Origin: Oscillatoriales cyanobacterium | Lineage (GTDB): Bacteria > Cyanobacteriota > Cyanobacteriia > CACIAM-69d | DNA length: 64,000 bases | Direction of reading: 5' to 3' | NCBI GenBank assembly: GCA_004292515.1 | Contig: RDXB01000079.1 | Location: 53,028-117,027 of the forward strand | Part shown: positions 44,455 to 54,165 of the stretch, one piece after another | Layout: every line of letters begins with the position of its first letter | How positions within the stretch are numbered: the stretch's first letter is position 1 | Program-made: the position numbers and the translations under genes | The notes under the pieces: model-generated | Database searches by the model: none | Told to the model about the DNA's origin: nothing | The model's input: the letters and a program-made list of their open reading frames with translations, nothing else

Positions 44455-45798
44455 CTAACTAAAACTCAAGGAAGGGAGAAATTTCACCAGATCAGGAAAC
44501 AAAATAATAATCAACATCACCAACAGTTGCAGACAGATAAAGGGAATGACACCCCGATAAATTTCCGCTGTTTTGACAATTGAAGGAGCCACGCCGCGTA
44601 GGTAGAACAGCGCAAAACCAAAGGGCGGCGTGAGAAATGAAGTCTGCAAATTTGCACCCAACACCACCCCATACCAAACCATATTGAAACCCAGCGCTTT
44701 TGCGACCGGTGCAAAAATGGGAACCACAATAAAGGCGATTTCAAAGAAGTCAATGAAGAATCCCAGAATAAACACCACCAGCATATTTAGGATTAAAAAT
44801 CCAGTGCCTTCGCCGGGGAGATTCGAGAGAATTTCAAACATAAAGCGATCGCCATGGAGTCCCCGAAACACCAAGCTAAACGCCGTTGAACCCATCAAAA
44901 TAAACAGCGCCATGCTGGAAATTCGCAACGTCGCTTCACAGGAATCGCGCAACATGGCCCAGTTGAATTTGCGATTGACCACAGCCAGGGCGATCGCGCC
45001 CAACGATCCCACCGCACCCGCTTCCGTGGGCGTGGCCACCCCAAAGAAAATGCTGCCCAACACCAACAAAATCAACAGCAACGGCGGCAACATGGCCTGT
45101 AACACCCGCCGTCGCAACTCACCGGGCGGTAACTGACAAACCTCGGGCGGCAAGGCCGGCGCAACCTCGGGCTTCAAAAGCGCCACGATCACCACATGCA
45201 GCGCAAACGCCCCCGCCATCATTAGCCCCGGAATCACCGCCCCCAGGAACAAGTCACCCACGGACACGCCCAACTGGTCGCCCAGCACCACCAACACCAC
45301 ACTGGGCGGAATGATTTGTCCCAAAGTGCCCGACGCGGCGATCACCCCCGTGGCCAGCTCCCGACTGTAGCCGTAGCGCAGCATGATCGGCAGCGAAATC
45401 AACCCCATCGCCACCACCGTGGCGGCCACCACGCCAGTTGTGGCCGCCAGCAACGCCCCCACCAGCACCACCGCCAACGCCAGCCCACCCCGCAACCGCC
45501 CGAACAAGATGCCCACGGTTTCGAGCAACTGCTCGGCAATGCCAGATTTTTCCAACACCGATCCCAAAAAGATGAAGTAGGGAATGGCCAGCAGCGTGTA
45601 GTTTTTCATGATGTCGAAAATGCGGCTGGGCAACGCAGCTAAAAAGCTCGGCTCAAACGCATCAACTCCAATCCCAATTGCGGCAAAGGCGATCGCCGCT
45701 CCCCCTAAGGAAAACGCAACGGGATAGCCCAACGATAAAAACAGCAATGCCCCAACAAACATCAAGGGGCCAATCCAATCCAGTCCGATCGCTTCCAT
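44455..45798 (-). CDS. dctM: TRAP transporter large permease subunit DctM
   Basis: A 447-residue polytopic protein with about twelve hydrophobic segments. It has typical TRAP large-subunit features: FLSLGYPVAFSLGG near the start, LLAIPYFIFLGSVLEKSGIAEQLLE, GALLAATTGVVAATVVAMGLISLP and FLTPPFGFALFYLRGVAP. It couples uptake to the sodium gradient. ATG 45798 overlaps the TGA of the small-subunit gene, indicating translational coupling. It is the last gene of the dctP-dctQ-dctM unit on the minus strand. Confidence 0.92.
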   Translation of the reverse strand: MEAIGLDWIGPLMFVGALLFLSLGYPVAFSLGGAAIAFAAIGIGVDAFEPSFLAALPSRIFDIMKNYTLLAIPYFIFLGSVLEKSGIAEQLLETVGILFGRLRGGLALAVVLVGALLAATTGVVAATVVAMGLISLPIMLRYGYSRELATGVIAASGTLGQIIPPSVVLVVLGDQLGVSVGDLFLGAVIPGLMMAGAFALHVVIVALLKPEVAPALPPEVCQLPPGELRRRVLQAMLPPLLLILLVLGSIFFGVATPTEAGAVGSLGAIALAVVNRKFNWAMLRDSCEATLRISSMALFILMGSTAFSLVFRGLHGDRFMFEILSNLPGEGTGFLILNMLVVFILGFFIDFFEIAFIVVPIFAPVAKALGFNMVWYGVVLGANLQTSFLTPPFGFALFYLRGVAPSIVKTAEIYRGVIPFICLQLLVMLIIILFPDLVKFLPSLSFS

Positions 45799-46448
45799 CA
45801 CAGCCCCCCATCCCGATCGCCACTATTGCCACTATCACCACTTGTAATTGCTGTCATTTCAGATTGCTGAATCGTCATAGATTGGTTGGGTATAACCAGC
45901 CCTACAACGATCGCCAAATGTTTAATCGCTTCTGAAATTCCCTGAATGATCAAAATACTAAAGCTGATAATAATCAGGCTTTTGATGGGGAAGCGAGGCA
46001 ACCCACCCGGATCAGGTGATAGCTCGCCCACCGACCAAGAATTGATTGTCCATTGCCACGTAGCAATGATCACCAACACCGAAAAAGGGATCAAAAAACA
46101 GACCGTACCAATCAAGTTGGCGAGGGCCTGGCCACGGGGTGACCAGTTTTTATAAAACACATCAACCCGCACATGGTTATCACGCTGCAAGGTATAGGCC
46201 GCGCCCAGCATGAACACCAGATCAAACAAATGCCACTGCACTTCAATGCTGGTATTGGAGGTGAGGTTTTGACCAATCATTCGCCCTAAATAGCGACCAA
46301 CCACATTCCAAGACCCAACCACCAACATCACCATTACCAGCCAACAAATCCCTCGCCCGAGCCAGTCGTTGCAGCGATCGATGGCGCGTGATAATCGTAA
46401 CCATTGGGGAAGCTGTCGCAAAATCCATTGCTGAATTGATTGATACAT
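45798..46448 (-). CDS. dctQ: TRAP transporter small permease subunit DctQ
   Basis: A 216-residue membrane protein with four hydrophobic segments. It carries the family-typical helix ICWLVMVMLVVGSWNVVGRYLGR, EVQWHLFDLVFMLGAAYTLQRDNHVRVDVFY and a conserved NLIGTVCFLIPFSVLVI region. It pairs with DctM to form the membrane part of a TRAP transporter. The C-terminal about 25 residues are polar (GDSGNSGDRDGGL). It sits 52 nt downstream of the binding-protein gene and overlaps dctM. Confidence 0.9.
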   Translation of the reverse strand: MYQSIQQWILRQLPQWLRLSRAIDRCNDWLGRGICWLVMVMLVVGSWNVVGRYLGRMIGQNLTSNTSIEVQWHLFDLVFMLGAAYTLQRDNHVRVDVFYKNWSPRGQALANLIGTVCFLIPFSVLVIIATWQWTINSWSVGELSPDPGGLPRFPIKSLIIISFSILIIQGISEAIKHLAIVVGLVIPNQSMTIQQSEMTAITSGDSGNSGDRDGGL

Positions 46449-46500
46449 TGATCTCGTAAATTTCGCAGATTTCGCATTAAATAATCAAGCAAAAATTTGC

Positions 46501-47619
46501 CTATAGACTGGCGCGCGCCATCGCATCAGCAAACGTCCATTCATTGGTTTGATTCCAGGCGATCGCCTCATTGCGAAACTTCAGCCAAGGATCATAAATT
46601 GCCTTAAAGGAAGCATCCTTCGCTGAGAGTTCTGAAAACAATTCATCCGTTGCCGATCGCGCTGCCTGCAAAATCGGGTCAGCATATTTCCGCAACTGCG
46701 TACCACCAGCAACTAATTTCTGTAATCCCACCGCATTCAAGGCTTCGTATTTTGCCAACATATTCAAGTTGGCTTCCATGGCCGCCACCTGAATCATCGA
46801 CTGATACACCTTCGGCAACTTATTCCAAGCCGCTAAATTCACAAAAAAGTCGAGCGTGCTACCAGGCTCCCACCAACCGGGATAGTAATAAAAGGGGGCA
46901 GCCCGGTTAAGTCCCAGCTTTGCATCGTCGTAGGGGCCAACCCACTCAGCCGCATCGATCGTGCCGCGATCGAGTGCCAAAAAAACTTCACTCCCTGGCA
47001 ACACCTGCACACTCACCCCCAACCGTGACATCACCTCACCGCCCAGCCCAGGAATTCGCATTTTAAGGGCTTGCAAATCCGCTAGGCTATTCACCTCCCG
47101 CTTGAACCAGCCACCCATTTGTGTGCCCGTGTTTCCAGCCGGGAAATTGATGATATTAAAATTGCGATAGATGTCCTGAATTGCTGTTAGTCCGCCACTT
47201 CCATAGAGCCAAGCATTTTGTTGTTGGGCAGTGAGTCCAAAGGGAACTGAGGTGGCAAAAGCTAGCCCCCGAGATTTGCCTATATAGTAATAGCTGGAAC
47301 TGTGGCCACACTCGACGGTTCCTAACTGCACCGCATCCATCACTTCGAGCGCCCCGACAATTTCGCCCGCTGCATGGGGCACAATCGTAAATCGTCCGCC
47401 GCTGAGATCTTTGACCCGATCACAAATGCTGATTAACCCGCCAAAAATCGTATCGAGGGCCTTGGGCCAACTGGCGATCGCCCGCCACTCAATTCGAGGT
47501 AAGTCTGCGGAAACGGGTGGGCCGCTTTCACGAGGCCGGGCTGTGCAAGCGGCGATCGCCGCCGATGCGGAACCCAATCCGAGCGATCGCACCAAGGCTC
47601 GGCGCTTGAGGGCTGCCAT
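46501..47619 (-). CDS. dctP: TRAP transporter substrate-binding protein (TakP-like)
   Basis: A 372-residue periplasmic binding protein. The N-terminus MAALKRRALVRSLGLGSASAAIAAC combines a twin-arginine-like segment with a lipobox (Cys25), so it is probably an anchored lipoprotein. The mature part matches the TakP/DctP family: VPHAAGEIVGALEVMDAVQLGTVECGHSSSYYYIGK, MRIPGLGGEVMSRLGVSVQVLPGSEVFLALDRGTIDAAEWVGPYDD and FYYYPGWWEPG. TakP-like proteins bind 2-oxoacids such as pyruvate; related cyanobacterial Gtr proteins take up glutamate. The exact ligand is not readable. A ribosome-binding site AGGTGA precedes ATG 47619. Confidence 0.9.
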   Translation of the reverse strand: MAALKRRALVRSLGLGSASAAIAACTARPRESGPPVSADLPRIEWRAIASWPKALDTIFGGLISICDRVKDLSGGRFTIVPHAAGEIVGALEVMDAVQLGTVECGHSSSYYYIGKSRGLAFATSVPFGLTAQQQNAWLYGSGGLTAIQDIYRNFNIINFPAGNTGTQMGGWFKREVNSLADLQALKMRIPGLGGEVMSRLGVSVQVLPGSEVFLALDRGTIDAAEWVGPYDDAKLGLNRAAPFYYYPGWWEPGSTLDFFVNLAAWNKLPKVYQSMIQVAAMEANLNMLAKYEALNAVGLQKLVAGGTQLRKYADPILQAARSATDELFSELSAKDASFKAIYDPWLKFRNEAIAWNQTNEWTFADAMARASL

Positions 47620-47894
47620 AGGTCACCTAAAATGGGTCTTAAATTGGGATCAACGGGCAGCAAGGCCACTAGCCCGCTTCAGCAAAAGGTTTAGCGGACA
47701 ATCGGGCAAAGTGTCAAAATTGCAATCAATTGTTCTAATTCAAAAACAAATTGCAATAAAAAATTGGGCGATCGGGCAAGCGATCGCCCAAGCGACTGAC
47801 CCGAGCGTGTACGATTAATTTGCTTTGGCCTAGAGCCAACCCAACGATGTTTTTGACGATTTGACCCTTTTCATTCACCCACCGCTAAAGCCCC

Positions 47895-48101
47895 ATGAGT
47901 GAATCCCTCGCGCTCCTCGACGATGACAACTGGGCCGTAAACCTTGAGCAAGTGATTCGTAATGCGCAAGATGGCGACACAATCATTGTTCCCAATGCAT
48001 CAGTGCAGTCCCTAGCCGAGCGTGCCAAAGAGGAGCTTTATCCCGACAAGGCATTGCTATTTTTAGTGCCTGATGCTGGGGTTTCAATCGACAATCCTTA
48101 A
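47895..48101 (+). CDS. small protein of 68 residues, unknown function
   Basis: MSESLALLDDDNWAVNLEQVIRN followed by AQDGDTIIVPNASVQSLAERAKEEL and LYPDKALLFLVPDAG: an alpha/beta/alpha/beta pattern of a compact domain, with no signal peptide. It is divergent from the TRAP operon, 275 nt away. The upstream CACCGCTAAAG is a weak ribosome-binding site. I do not recognise a named family, but codon use and composition look like a real gene. Confidence 0.6.
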   Translation: MSESLALLDDDNWAVNLEQVIRNAQDGDTIIVPNASVQSLAERAKEELYPDKALLFLVPDAGVSIDNP

Positions 48102-48201
48102 CTCGATCACTCGATCACCTTAGACTCGGTGATCCTGAACATCGGTGATCCTGAACAAAGGATGTCGATCAAAAGTCTCTCAAACAAAAGTCTCTCAAGC
48201 T

Positions 48202-48408
48202 CTAATCCGGCGATCGCCCCGGCAAAAACCACAGCAGCTGCGGCACGATTGATCGCAGCACCAACCCCAGTGCAGCAGGCCAATCTTGGGGCGAAGACTG
48301 CTGACTCTTGAGGATGGCGAGCTGACGATTAAATGCCTTCCAATAGGCGATCGAAAATCCTACTAGATAGATGGCTAAAAGGCTACCTAAACCGTGTTGT
48401 AATAGCAC
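48202..48408 (-). CDS. possible small membrane protein
   Basis: 68 codons from GTG 48408. It has one hydrophobic segment (LGSLLAIYLVGFSIAYW) and a second, weaker one near the C-terminus (LGLVLRSIVPQLLWFLPG). No family was recognised and the start is weak. The hydrophobic pattern and lack of a competing frame support it modestly. Confidence 0.4.
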   Translation of the reverse strand: MLLQHGLGSLLAIYLVGFSIAYWKAFNRQLAILKSQQSSPQDWPAALGLVLRSIVPQLLWFLPGRSPD

Positions 48409-48706
48409 AAACGCACCTACTAAACCGTCTGCAAGTCAGCGATCAGAGCTGAGTAGCACTGCCCCTCAAACCCTGCATCCCTGACCAGACATTCTCCGAA
48501 ATTGTACCGCGCGGTTTCCATCACTGAAGTTGCGTGATCAAAAACTTGGCGAAAAATCGGATCGTCTTGATCTCCTAACTTTTGATTCCTTCATCTTGGG
48601 CAGAATCATGATGTCTATATTCTAAGCATCATGCTCCATATTGCAGATGGCGATACTAAAAATCAGAACCTGAAAATCAGAACCTGAAAACTAGAAATTG
48701 TAGTTG

Positions 48707-48814
48707 CCTTGGTTCAGGTAGTGCCGTAATCCAGTAATGATGAGCAGGTGAAAGCCTTGCAGTGTAAGCAGTCTTTCTCCAAAAAACATCACCTCACAGG
48801 CACTACCTTGGTTC
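48707..48814. repeat. R3 repeat with AGGTAGTGCC inverted ends
   Basis: AGGTAGTGCC at 48716-48725 and its inverse GGCACTACCT at 48799-48808 bracket about 75 nt. The right-end word CATCACCTCACAGGCACTACC recurs as CATCACCTCATAGACACTACC at 31733-31753, and GGTAGTGCCTA occurs at 57010. These look like the ends of a decayed small mobile element. The rest of 48409-48907 shows no gene. Confidence 0.55.
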
Positions 48815-48907
48815 ATTCTTAGTCGTAATGATTTTTGAAAATGATCTTTCACTCTGACCAAGACTCAATTGAGCCAGTCATCCATCATCACCGATCCCAT
48901 GCTCACC

Positions 48908-49108
48908 CTAACTAATGCAGGTTAGCCAGCCGCGACGTACAGCATGAATGATGCGATCGATAGCAGCTAAATCTTCTGCATCGAGGGACGCGCTCAAAAT
49001 GGCGCGGGCCAGACTCCAGCGATCGCCAACCGTGAGGCAGCGTGATTCCCAAACACGAGAAAACAAATCAGCCAGCATATCCTTATAGAGCCAATTTGAC
49101 TGAATCAT
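48908..49108 (-). CDS. 66-residue helical protein, unknown function
   Basis: The product begins MIQSNWLYKDMLADLFSRVWES and contains VGDRWSLARAILSASLDAEDLAAIDRIIHAVRRGWL, two amphipathic helices ending in a basic patch. AGGAGCGCGATC just upstream of ATG 49108 is a good ribosome-binding site. The pattern DRxxLxxALLxxxLxxEExxxIDRIxxxVRRG is, as I recall it, typical of short cyanobacterial proteins of unknown role. Monocistronic. Confidence 0.65.
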   Translation of the reverse strand: MIQSNWLYKDMLADLFSRVWESRCLTVGDRWSLARAILSASLDAEDLAAIDRIIHAVRRGWLTCIS

Positions 49109-49805
49109 GATCGCGCTCCTAGGGTTGAATCTTAGATAGTCAAGTGAAGTTTTGCTAATTCTGGGGCTGACGTTTGGATGCTAACGGTTTGATGCGGTAT
49201 GGGTGTAATTCACCCAAAACCATCAGCAGAAGTTAAAAAAGGTAGCAATCAGCGATCATTCAATGATCAGTCGATCGGTGAATTGATCGGTGAATCGATC
49301 GATGAATAGGCTGGTAATCTTTTTGGACGGGGGCGAATGGCAGCATTTGCTACTTTTGGGACTGCGCGACCGTTGTAACCTTTCCGTAAAGGGATAAAGC
49401 TGACCGTAAATCATGAGTGATTCCGATCAGCCTTAGAACAACGATGTCGATAGCAGCGATCGCTTTCTATTCAAAATATCTCGTACTTCTATCCAGTTTG
49501 CTGTGATGTCTCATCGGTAGAACTCGTGATTCAGCACAGTTAAAATCCTTATCGAATTCACCACATATCTGCGATCGCCAACGCTGTAATCAGTGATCCC
49601 GATCGCAAAATTTCGCCCAAATCCCTCCCGATCGCGTCAATGCCTACAGAAGGCAGCGCGATCTCTGCGCTATGACGATCCCCAGCCATATCCCAGGGCC
49701 ACTTGGATCGATGTCCATCCATCGTTTCCACCCCCAACCCTCCGGGCGATCGCACCCAATTGCCTCTTTTTTGGTCAAACCTTGTACAGCACACCCGGTC
49801 AACCT
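49109..49805. other. 697-nt gap without a recognised gene
   Basis: It contains GTGAATCGATC-type repeats (about 49262-49305: CGATCGGTGAATTGATCGGTGAATCGATCGATGAAT) and an AT-rich stretch before the ATP-grasp gene. The frame that runs into the ATP-grasp gene from 49593 encodes an atypical sequence and is not considered part of it. Confidence 0.45.
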
Positions 49806-51242
49806 ATGGACTACTACGATTCAGGGGACTTCTATGACGAACTCTTCATCGCCCCCGGCCAACCCCGACCCGAAGCCCAATTCTTGATCGATCGGCTCCA
49901 ATCCCTCAGCCAAGCCGAACTGCAACACCGCCAAGAAGCCGCCCAAATCGCCCTGTTTCGTCAGGGAGTCACCTTCAATGTCTATGGCTCCGATGAAGGG
50001 GTTGAGCGCGCGCTGCCCTTTGACATCATTCCTCGAATCATTAGCGCCGCCGAGTGGCTTACCCTAGAACGCGGCCTCAAGCAGCGCGTCCAGGCCCTGA
50101 ATTGTTTTTTGCAGGACATTTACAACGAGCAAAAGATTCTGGCAGATGGCGTAATTCCCCGCGACCTTATCGAATCCGCCACAGGATTTTTAAAACCCTG
50201 CATGGGTCTGAAACCACCCCAAAATGTTTGGTGTCACATCACCGGCACTGACTTGGTGCGCGATCGCGCAGGTCAGTTTTATGTCTTAGAAGATAACCTG
50301 CGCTGTCCATCTGGCATTTCCTACGTTTTAGAAAATCGGCGCGTGATGAAAAGCACCTTTCCCAAGGTGTTTGAAAATGCCCACATTCAAGCCGTTGATG
50401 AATATCCCGCGCGGTTGTTGGAAGCCCTGCTGTATCTAACAGCCGATCGCCTGGAAAATCCCACCGTTGTTGTTTTAAGCCCCGGCATCTACAACTCCGC
50501 CTACTTTGAACATTCCTTCCTGGCCCAGCAAATGGGGGTGGAGCTAGTGGAAGGACGCGATTTAGTCGTCGAAAATGGCTACTTGCAAATGCAAACTACC
50601 AAAGGATTGCAGCGAGTCGATGCCATTTATCGGCGGATTGATGACGATTTCATTGACCCCAAAGTGTTTCGATCGGACTCCATGCTCGGTGTGCCGGGTC
50701 TGATGGAGGTCTATCGATCAGGTCGTCTGGCCATGGCCAATGCCCTCGGAACCGGCGTGGCCGACGACAAAGCGGTCTATGCCTACGTGCCTAAAATGAT
50801 CCGCTACTACCTGGACGAGGACACCCTGTTGCCCAACGTGCCCACCTACCTCTGTCGGGAGCCACAGGATTTGACCTATGTGCTGGAGCACTTGGACGAA
50901 CTAGTGGTGAAGGCCACCAATGAATCGGGCGGCTACGGTATGTTAATTGGCCCCCAATCGACTGCCGAGCAGCGGGCCGACTTTGCTGATCGCATCCGCA
51001 ACAATCCCCGCAACTACATCGCCCAGCCAACACTTTCCCTCTCGCGCGTTCCGAGTCTAATCGATGGCCAGTTTGAAGGCTGCCACGTTGATTTACGGCC
51101 CTATATCCTCTACGGCGAGGACATTTACGTTCATCCCGGCGGTCTGACGCGGGTGGCCCTGCGGCGCGGTTCGTTGGTGGTCAACTCTTCCCAGGGAGGC
51201 GGTTCCAAGGACACTTGGGTGCTGATGGATGATCTCAGCTAG
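49806..51242 (+). CDS. circularly permuted ATP-grasp type 2 protein
   Basis: A 478-residue protein starting [22 protein letters not shown]. Key segments are [70 protein letters not shown], and a C-terminal [19 protein letters not shown]...[42 protein letters not shown]. This is the DUF404/DUF407 (CP_ATPgrasp_2) family, thought to join an amino acid or peptide to a carboxylate. In most genomes it is followed by an alpha-E (DUF403) gene and a transglutaminase-like gene; neither is present here. The start is ATG 49806; in-frame upstream sequence lacks similarity. Confidence 0.92.
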   Translation: MDYYDSGDFYDELFIAPGQPRPEAQFLIDRLQSLSQAELQHRQEAAQIALFRQGVTFNVYGSDEGVERALPFDIIPRIISAAEWLTLERGLKQRVQALNCFLQDIYNEQKILADGVIPRDLIESATGFLKPCMGLKPPQNVWCHITGTDLVRDRAGQFYVLEDNLRCPSGISYVLENRRVMKSTFPKVFENAHIQAVDEYPARLLEALLYLTADRLENPTVVVLSPGIYNSAYFEHSFLAQQMGVELVEGRDLVVENGYLQMQTTKGLQRVDAIYRRIDDDFIDPKVFRSDSMLGVPGLMEVYRSGRLAMANALGTGVADDKAVYAYVPKMIRYYLDEDTLLPNVPTYLCREPQDLTYVLEHLDELVVKATNESGGYGMLIGPQSTAEQRADFADRIRNNPRNYIAQPTLSLSRVPSLIDGQFEGCHVDLRPYILYGEDIYVHPGGLTRVALRRGSLVVNSSQGGGSKDTWVLMDDLS

Positions 51243-51611
51243 TACCAGTTTCGATCACCAATGCTACAAATCCTGCGCTGAAACCTTGGTCAGGCAAGAA
51301 TTTTGAGTAGCGTCAATTCACGAAATTGGTATAACGACCACTAACGATCATTAACGACCACCTCTAACGATCGTGATCGTAAAACCCATCGGCTAAAAGC
51401 TCTCATCCCCCCCAACCTCTTCTGCCGTCTTGGGAGAAGGGATTGGGCGATGAGGGCAATTGAGGTTTTGCGTCAGGCCTGTGAACGTCAACCTATCAAA
51501 AGTCAATCCATCAGTTGATCGCTCTATCAAAAGTCAACCTATCAAAAGTCAATCCATCAGTTGATCGCTTTGGATACGATCACCTTGGCTGTCTGCCCAT
51601 CCCACCGGTTC
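51243..51611. repeat. intergenic region with a duplicated 31-nt segment
   Basis: CTATCAAAAGTCAATCCATCAGTTGATCGCT occurs at about 51494-51524 in a first copy and again at about 51538-51570. GGGCGATGAGGGCAATTGAGGTTTTGCG at about 51446-51475 repeats a word from 15207. No gene is seen. Confidence 0.65.
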
Positions 51612-53903
51612 CTACAGGCGATCGTGGAACGTTCGGTGAATTACGTCCAGTTGTTGCTCGCGGGTCAGCTTGATGAAGTTGACCGCATAGCCCGACACCC
51701 GGATCGTCAGTTGTGGATAGGCTTCGGGGTGTTCCATCGCATCCATCAACATCTCCCGATTCAAGACGTTGACGTTGATGTGGTGGCCGCCGTCGCGGAA
51801 ATAGCCATCCAACATCCCGGTCAGGTTGCCCACGCAATCGCCCTCGCTGTGGCCTAGGGACTGGGGCACGATCGAGAAGGTGTAGGAAATCCCGTCTTTG
51901 GCGTGCTGGTAGGGCAACTTGGCGACGGAGGCCATTGAGGCGATCGCCCCTTTGGTATCTCGGCCATGCATCGGGTTTGCGCCTGGGGCGAAGGGTTCCC
52001 CAGCTTTCCGGCCGTCGGGGGTGCTGCCGGTCTTTTTGCCGTAGACCACGTTGGAGGTGATGGTCAACACCGACTGGGTGGGGGTGGCGTTGCGGTAGGT
52101 GGGATGGCGGCGCACTTCGTCCATGAAGGATTCCACCAGGGCGATCGCAATCAAATCCACCCGATCGTCGTTGTTGCCATATTTCGGATAGTCGCCCTCC
52201 ACTTGATAATCGACCACCAACCCCGTTTCGTTGCGCACCACCCGCACCTGGGCATATTCGATCGCCGACAGGGAATCCGCCACCACCGACAAGCCCGCCA
52301 TGCCGCAAGCCATTGTGCGGTAGACATCGCGATCGTGTAGGGCCATTTCCAACCGCTCGTAGCAGTATTTATCGTGCATGTAGTGGATCACGTTCAGGGT
52401 GTTGACGTAGGTTTTCGCCAACCAAGCCAGGGCCTGTTGGAACTTCGCCAACACTTCGTCGTAATCCAATAGCTCACCCGCGATCGGGCTGAGGCCGGGG
52501 ATCACCAGTTCGCCGCTCTTTTCGTCGCGTCCACCGTTGATCGCATAGAGCAGGGCCTTCGCTAGGTTCACCCTCGCGCCAAAGAACTGCATCTGCTTGC
52601 CCACGCGCATGGCCGACACACAACAGGCGATCGCATAGTCATCGCCAAAGTCCGGCCGCATCAGGTCATCGCTTTCGTATTGGATCGAGCTGGTGTCGAT
52701 CGAAACCTTGGCGCAAAACCGTTTGAAGCTTGCGGGCAGCGACTCTGACCACAGCACGGTTAAGTTCGGTTCCGGCGCGGGCCCCAGGGTGTAGAGGGTT
52801 TGCAAGAATCGGAAGCTGCTGCGCGTCACCAGGGGCCGACCGTCTTCGCCCATGCCCCCGATCGATTCCGTCACCCAGACGGGATCGCCCGAAAACAGTT
52901 GGTTATAGTCGGGAGTTCGCAAGAACCGCACCATCCGCAGCTTCATCACGAAATGGTCGATCAGCTCTTGGACGGCGGCTTCGGTCAGTCGTCCTTCGGC
53001 CAAATCCCGCTCTAGATAGATATCCAAGAACGTCGAAACCCGCCCCAGGGACATGGCTGCGCCGTTTTGTTCCTTGATCGCACCCAAATAGCCAAAGTAG
53101 AGCCATTGGATCGCTGCTTGGGCCGTGGCGGCGGGCTGGCGAATGTCGAACCCGTAGCGATCGCCCATTTCCGCCAATTCCCGCAGGGCACGAATTTGTT
53201 CGTTAATTTCCTCCCGCAGTTGGATCGTCGGTTCGAGGATCGCGTCCCCTTCGAGGGAATCGAGCTGGGCTTTCTTGTCGGCCACCAGCCGATCGACCCC
53301 ATAGAGGGCCACGCGCCGGTAGTCCCCAATGATCCGACCCCGACCATAGGCATCGGGCAAGCCGGTGATGATCCCCGTGTGGCGGGCCAGGCGCATATCG
53401 CGGGTGTAGCCGTCGAATACGCCGTCATTGTGGGTCTTGCGATATTGGGTAAAAGTTGCTTCGGTTTCAGGATCGAGGCTGTAGCCATAGGCTTCCAGGG
53501 ACTTTTGCACCACCCGGATGCCACCGAGGGGCATGATCGATCGCTTCAGGGGCTGATCGGTCTGCAAACCAACAATCTGTTCGAGGTCGCGATCGATATA
53601 GCCCGCTTGGTGAGCCAGGATGCTCGACGGCACTTTCGTATCCACATCCAGCAGCCCCTTGGCCCGTTCTTCAGCGATTAGGGCACAAACTTGCCGCCAC
53701 AGTTCTTGGGTGCGATCGCTCGCCCCGGCCAGGAAATCTGCCGCACCGCTGTAGGGCTGGTAGTTGCGTTGGATAAAGTCGCGCACATCGATCGCCTCGG
53801 CCCAGGGGCCGCGATCGAACCCACGCCAGGGATCGGTAGGTGGGCTAGGCTGCGCTGGATCGGGCTGGGCCAACACCAAATTTTGCAGGACGGTCGCAAC
53901 CAT
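51612..53903 (-). CDS. pflB: formate C-acetyltransferase (pyruvate formate-lyase)
   Basis: A 763-residue glycyl-radical enzyme converting pyruvate and CoA to acetyl-CoA and formate. The radical site is G738 in [26 protein letters not shown], and the active-site pair is C427-C428 in [36 protein letters not shown]. The motif EGALNLRGVS-type N-terminal region is normal, and [25 protein letters not shown] is typical. Length matches the family. It lies downstream of adhE on the same strand, 262 nt apart, and needs the activase encoded at 61916. PFL is uncommon in cyanobacteria and indicates dark anaerobic fermentation. Confidence 0.96.
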   Translation of the reverse strand: MVATVLQNLVLAQPDPAQPSPPTDPWRGFDRGPWAEAIDVRDFIQRNYQPYSGAADFLAGASDRTQELWRQVCALIAEERAKGLLDVDTKVPSSILAHQAGYIDRDLEQIVGLQTDQPLKRSIMPLGGIRVVQKSLEAYGYSLDPETEATFTQYRKTHNDGVFDGYTRDMRLARHTGIITGLPDAYGRGRIIGDYRRVALYGVDRLVADKKAQLDSLEGDAILEPTIQLREEINEQIRALRELAEMGDRYGFDIRQPAATAQAAIQWLYFGYLGAIKEQNGAAMSLGRVSTFLDIYLERDLAEGRLTEAAVQELIDHFVMKLRMVRFLRTPDYNQLFSGDPVWVTESIGGMGEDGRPLVTRSSFRFLQTLYTLGPAPEPNLTVLWSESLPASFKRFCAKVSIDTSSIQYESDDLMRPDFGDDYAIACCVSAMRVGKQMQFFGARVNLAKALLYAINGGRDEKSGELVIPGLSPIAGELLDYDEVLAKFQQALAWLAKTYVNTLNVIHYMHDKYCYERLEMALHDRDVYRTMACGMAGLSVVADSLSAIEYAQVRVVRNETGLVVDYQVEGDYPKYGNNDDRVDLIAIALVESFMDEVRRHPTYRNATPTQSVLTITSNVVYGKKTGSTPDGRKAGEPFAPGANPMHGRDTKGAIASMASVAKLPYQHAKDGISYTFSIVPQSLGHSEGDCVGNLTGMLDGYFRDGGHHINVNVLNREMLMDAMEHPEAYPQLTIRVSGYAVNFIKLTREQQLDVIHRTFHDRL

Positions 53904-53919
53904 AGGACAGAGTCTCCCA

Positions 53920-54060
53920 AGGAATGAGCAGTAAGGAATCAGAAGTCAGGAATGAGCAGTAAGGAGTAAGGAGTCAGGAATCAGAAGTCAGGAATCAGGA
54001 GTTAGGAATGAGCAGTAAGGAATGAGCAGTAAGGAATCAGGAATGAGTCATCGAGCAATG
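53920..54060. repeat. tandem repeats between pflB and adhE (AGTAAGGAATGAGC family)
   Basis: A run of 10-25-nt units (GGAATGAGCAGTAAGGAATC, GGAATCAGAAGTCAGGAATG) repeats about six times over 140 nt, immediately upstream of pflB. Confidence 0.9.
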
Positions 54061-54165
54061 AGCCGTTAGGAACTGGAAAATGGGGATCGGTCTGGGTCGG
54101 TATAGCAGGCAAATAGCTGGGAACCACTGGGCGCAACCCGCTTGGGAGTTGCTGCCCAGGGGCAA

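Noticed and set aside
49593..49805. In-frame upstream extension of the ATP-grasp gene
   Set aside because: The sequence is Pro/Ser/His-rich and unlike the family, whereas ATG 49806 starts exactly at the conserved N-terminus.
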